Translations under genes and position numbers: made by a program
From: Martelella sp. NC20
Lineage (GTDB): Bacteria > Pseudomonadota > Alphaproteobacteria > Rhizobiales > Rhizobiaceae
NCBI RefSeq assembly: GCF_013459645.1
Contig: NZ_CP054861.1
Location: 2,344,001 to 2,408,000 of the forward strand
DNA length: 64,000 nucleotides
Direction of reading: 5' to 3'
The notes under the pieces: generated by a model
The model's input: only the letters and a program-made list of their open reading frames with translations
Databases searched by the model: none
Told to the model about the DNA's origin: nothing
In this document: piece after piece, positions 63,227 through 64,000 of the stretch
Layout of the letters: every line of letters starts with the position of its first letter
How positions within the stretch are numbered: position 1 is the first letter of the stretch

Positions 63227-63862
63227 TTGTCTGAAAACCGCTTTCTTGCCGGGATCGTCAGTTCGACCTCCGAAAACCACTCGTTGCTGGAGGACGCGCA
63301 GGGCATCATCGCCGGCGCCATGCTTGCCTGTCTCGGGGTGATGGTGCTGAAGGCCGGTGGCCTGCTGACGGGCGGCACGGCCGGCCTTGCATTTCTGCTG
63401 ACCTATGCGACGGCGATCGATTTCGGCCTTGCCTTTTTCATCGTCAACCTGCCGTTCTACTATTTCGCCTGGAAGCGGCTGGGGCTGAAATTCACCCTCA
63501 AGACCTTTCTTGCGGTGGCGCTTACCTCGGTCCTGACGGCGGTGGTGCCGGATTTCATAACGATCGGCGAGACCGATCCTCTGATCGGCGCGCTGTTCGG
63601 CGGCGTTCTGGTGGGGGCGGCACTGCTGATCCTGTTTCGCCATTCGGCAAGCCTCGGCGGTTTCGGCATACTGGCGCTCTATCTGCAGGATCGGTTCGGC
63701 TGGAAGGCGGGTTATGTGCAACTGATGCTTGACGGCATGGTGCTGGCGCTGTCGTTCTTCGTGGCGACGCCGTTCATCATCGTCTGTTCCGTTGCCGGCG
63801 CGGTGGTGATCAATCTGGTGCTCGCGATCAATCACCGGCGCGATCGCTATATCGCGATGTGA
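63227..63862 (+). CDS. YitT-family membrane protein
   Basis: 211 residues with five to six helices: IIAGAMLACLGVMVLKAGGL, TAGLAFLLTYATAIDFGLAF, FIVNLPFYYFAWKRLGLKF (family loop), and GFGILALYLQDRFGWKAGYV. YitT proteins are uncharacterised transporters or permease-like proteins. TTG 63227 is chosen (GGAG 9 bases upstream, leader hairpin excluded); the frame is open from 63149, but that GTG lies in the loop of a hairpin. Confidence 0.8.
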   Translation: MSENRFLAGIVSSTSENHSLLEDAQGIIAGAMLACLGVMVLKAGGLLTGGTAGLAFLLTYATAIDFGLAFFIVNLPFYYFAWKRLGLKFTLKTFLAVALTSVLTAVVPDFITIGETDPLIGALFGGVLVGAALLILFRHSASLGGFGILALYLQDRFGWKAGYVQLMLDGMVLALSFFVATPFIIVCSVAGAVVINLVLAINHRRDRYIAM

Positions 63863-63911
63863 GCCGTGAAAATCGCTGGCCTTCCCCGCGAATAATTGTC
63901 ATCGTGCGCTC

Positions 63912-64000
63912 ATGAACGAAACGGAAACATTGCCGGCGCGTTTCCGTCGCTGGTTTGCCGAGAATGGCTGGCAGCCGCGCGCCCATCAGCTTGAACTGCT
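63912..64000 (+). CDS. start of a DEXH-box helicase (ligase-associated type), truncated by the window
   Basis: Only 29 residues are visible: MNETETLPARFRRWFAENGW and QPRAHQLELL. The pattern LPxRFxxWFxxxGWxPRxHQLxLL is the start of Lhr-like, DNA-ligase-associated DEXH helicases. No motor motif is inside the window, so the call rests on this block alone. Confidence 0.6.
   Translation, partial: MNETETLPARFRRWFAENGWQPRAHQLEL

Noticed and set aside
1..64000. CRISPR arrays
   Set aside because: No run of regularly spaced direct repeats with unique spacers was seen anywhere; the repeats found are palindromic intergenic units.

Overview
The window is a GC-rich chromosomal segment of an alphaproteobacterium of the order Rhizobiales (Rhizobiaceae/Aurantimonadaceae type; the genus cannot be fixed from sequence alone). 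Clues are the Usg-like protein, the paired DUF883 and holin-like stress genes, EcfG-type promoters, a Mur/Fur-type operator before a sitABCD operon, Rhizobiales intergenic mosaic repeats, and GspE-domain glycosyltransferase architecture. I see no CRISPR array, rRNA operon or replication origin.

Layout: 1-5.3 kb holds a truncated GH5 glucanase, purU, a small stress-gene group, an aldo/keto reductase, usg and a secreted protein. From 5.3 to 13.4 kb on the minus strand lies a complete nucleoside uptake and catabolism operon (BMP binding protein, ATPase, two permeases, cdd, punA, deoC, deoA). msrA follows at 13.6-14.3 kb. tRNA-Ser(GGA) at 14.5 kb marks the start of an accessory region that runs to about 29.8 kb: a tyrosine integrase with an in-frame stop, a second integrase remnant, remnants of IS110, IS5, IS3 and IS256 transposases, macAB, a SorC regulator, a DhaK-DhaL fusion kinase with a CUT2 sugar importer, and an intact ISAs1 transposase. 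Core genes resume with gltX-lysS, an MFS carrier, pxpA, pyrC, sitABCD, galKTE, an aminotransferase, an SLC5-type hybrid histidine kinase, a TerC-like DUF475 protein, a DUF4126 protein with a flavin disulfide oxidoreductase, tRNA-Gly(CCC), an autotransporter, a GT2 glycosyltransferase, an S24 repressor with a TerB protein, a LuxR-type response regulator, DUF952-pyrD, a CAP-domain lipoprotein, a methyltransferase, an XRE protein, a YitT protein and the start of a DEXH helicase.

How the parts connect: the nucleoside operon imports and degrades nucleosides to bases and deoxyribose/ribose phosphates. The DAK/CUT2 cluster looks like uptake and phosphorylation of a short ketose. sitABCD has Mn-type ligands and Fur/Mur-like palindromes, and the window also carries a TerC-like membrane protein with a structured leader, so both directions of manganese traffic may be encoded here. 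Three genes or gene pairs (DUF883/holin, msrA, XRE) carry GGAAC-N16/17-CGTT promoters, pointing to the EcfG general stress response. The SLC5 hybrid kinase and the LuxR response regulator 10 kb away resemble the CrbS/CrbR acetate-switch pair. None of this proves a wholly new system; the best candidates for new biology are the DAK/CUT2 cluster, the propeller-like autotransporter, the DUF475 leader, and the S24-TerB pair with a palindromic operator.
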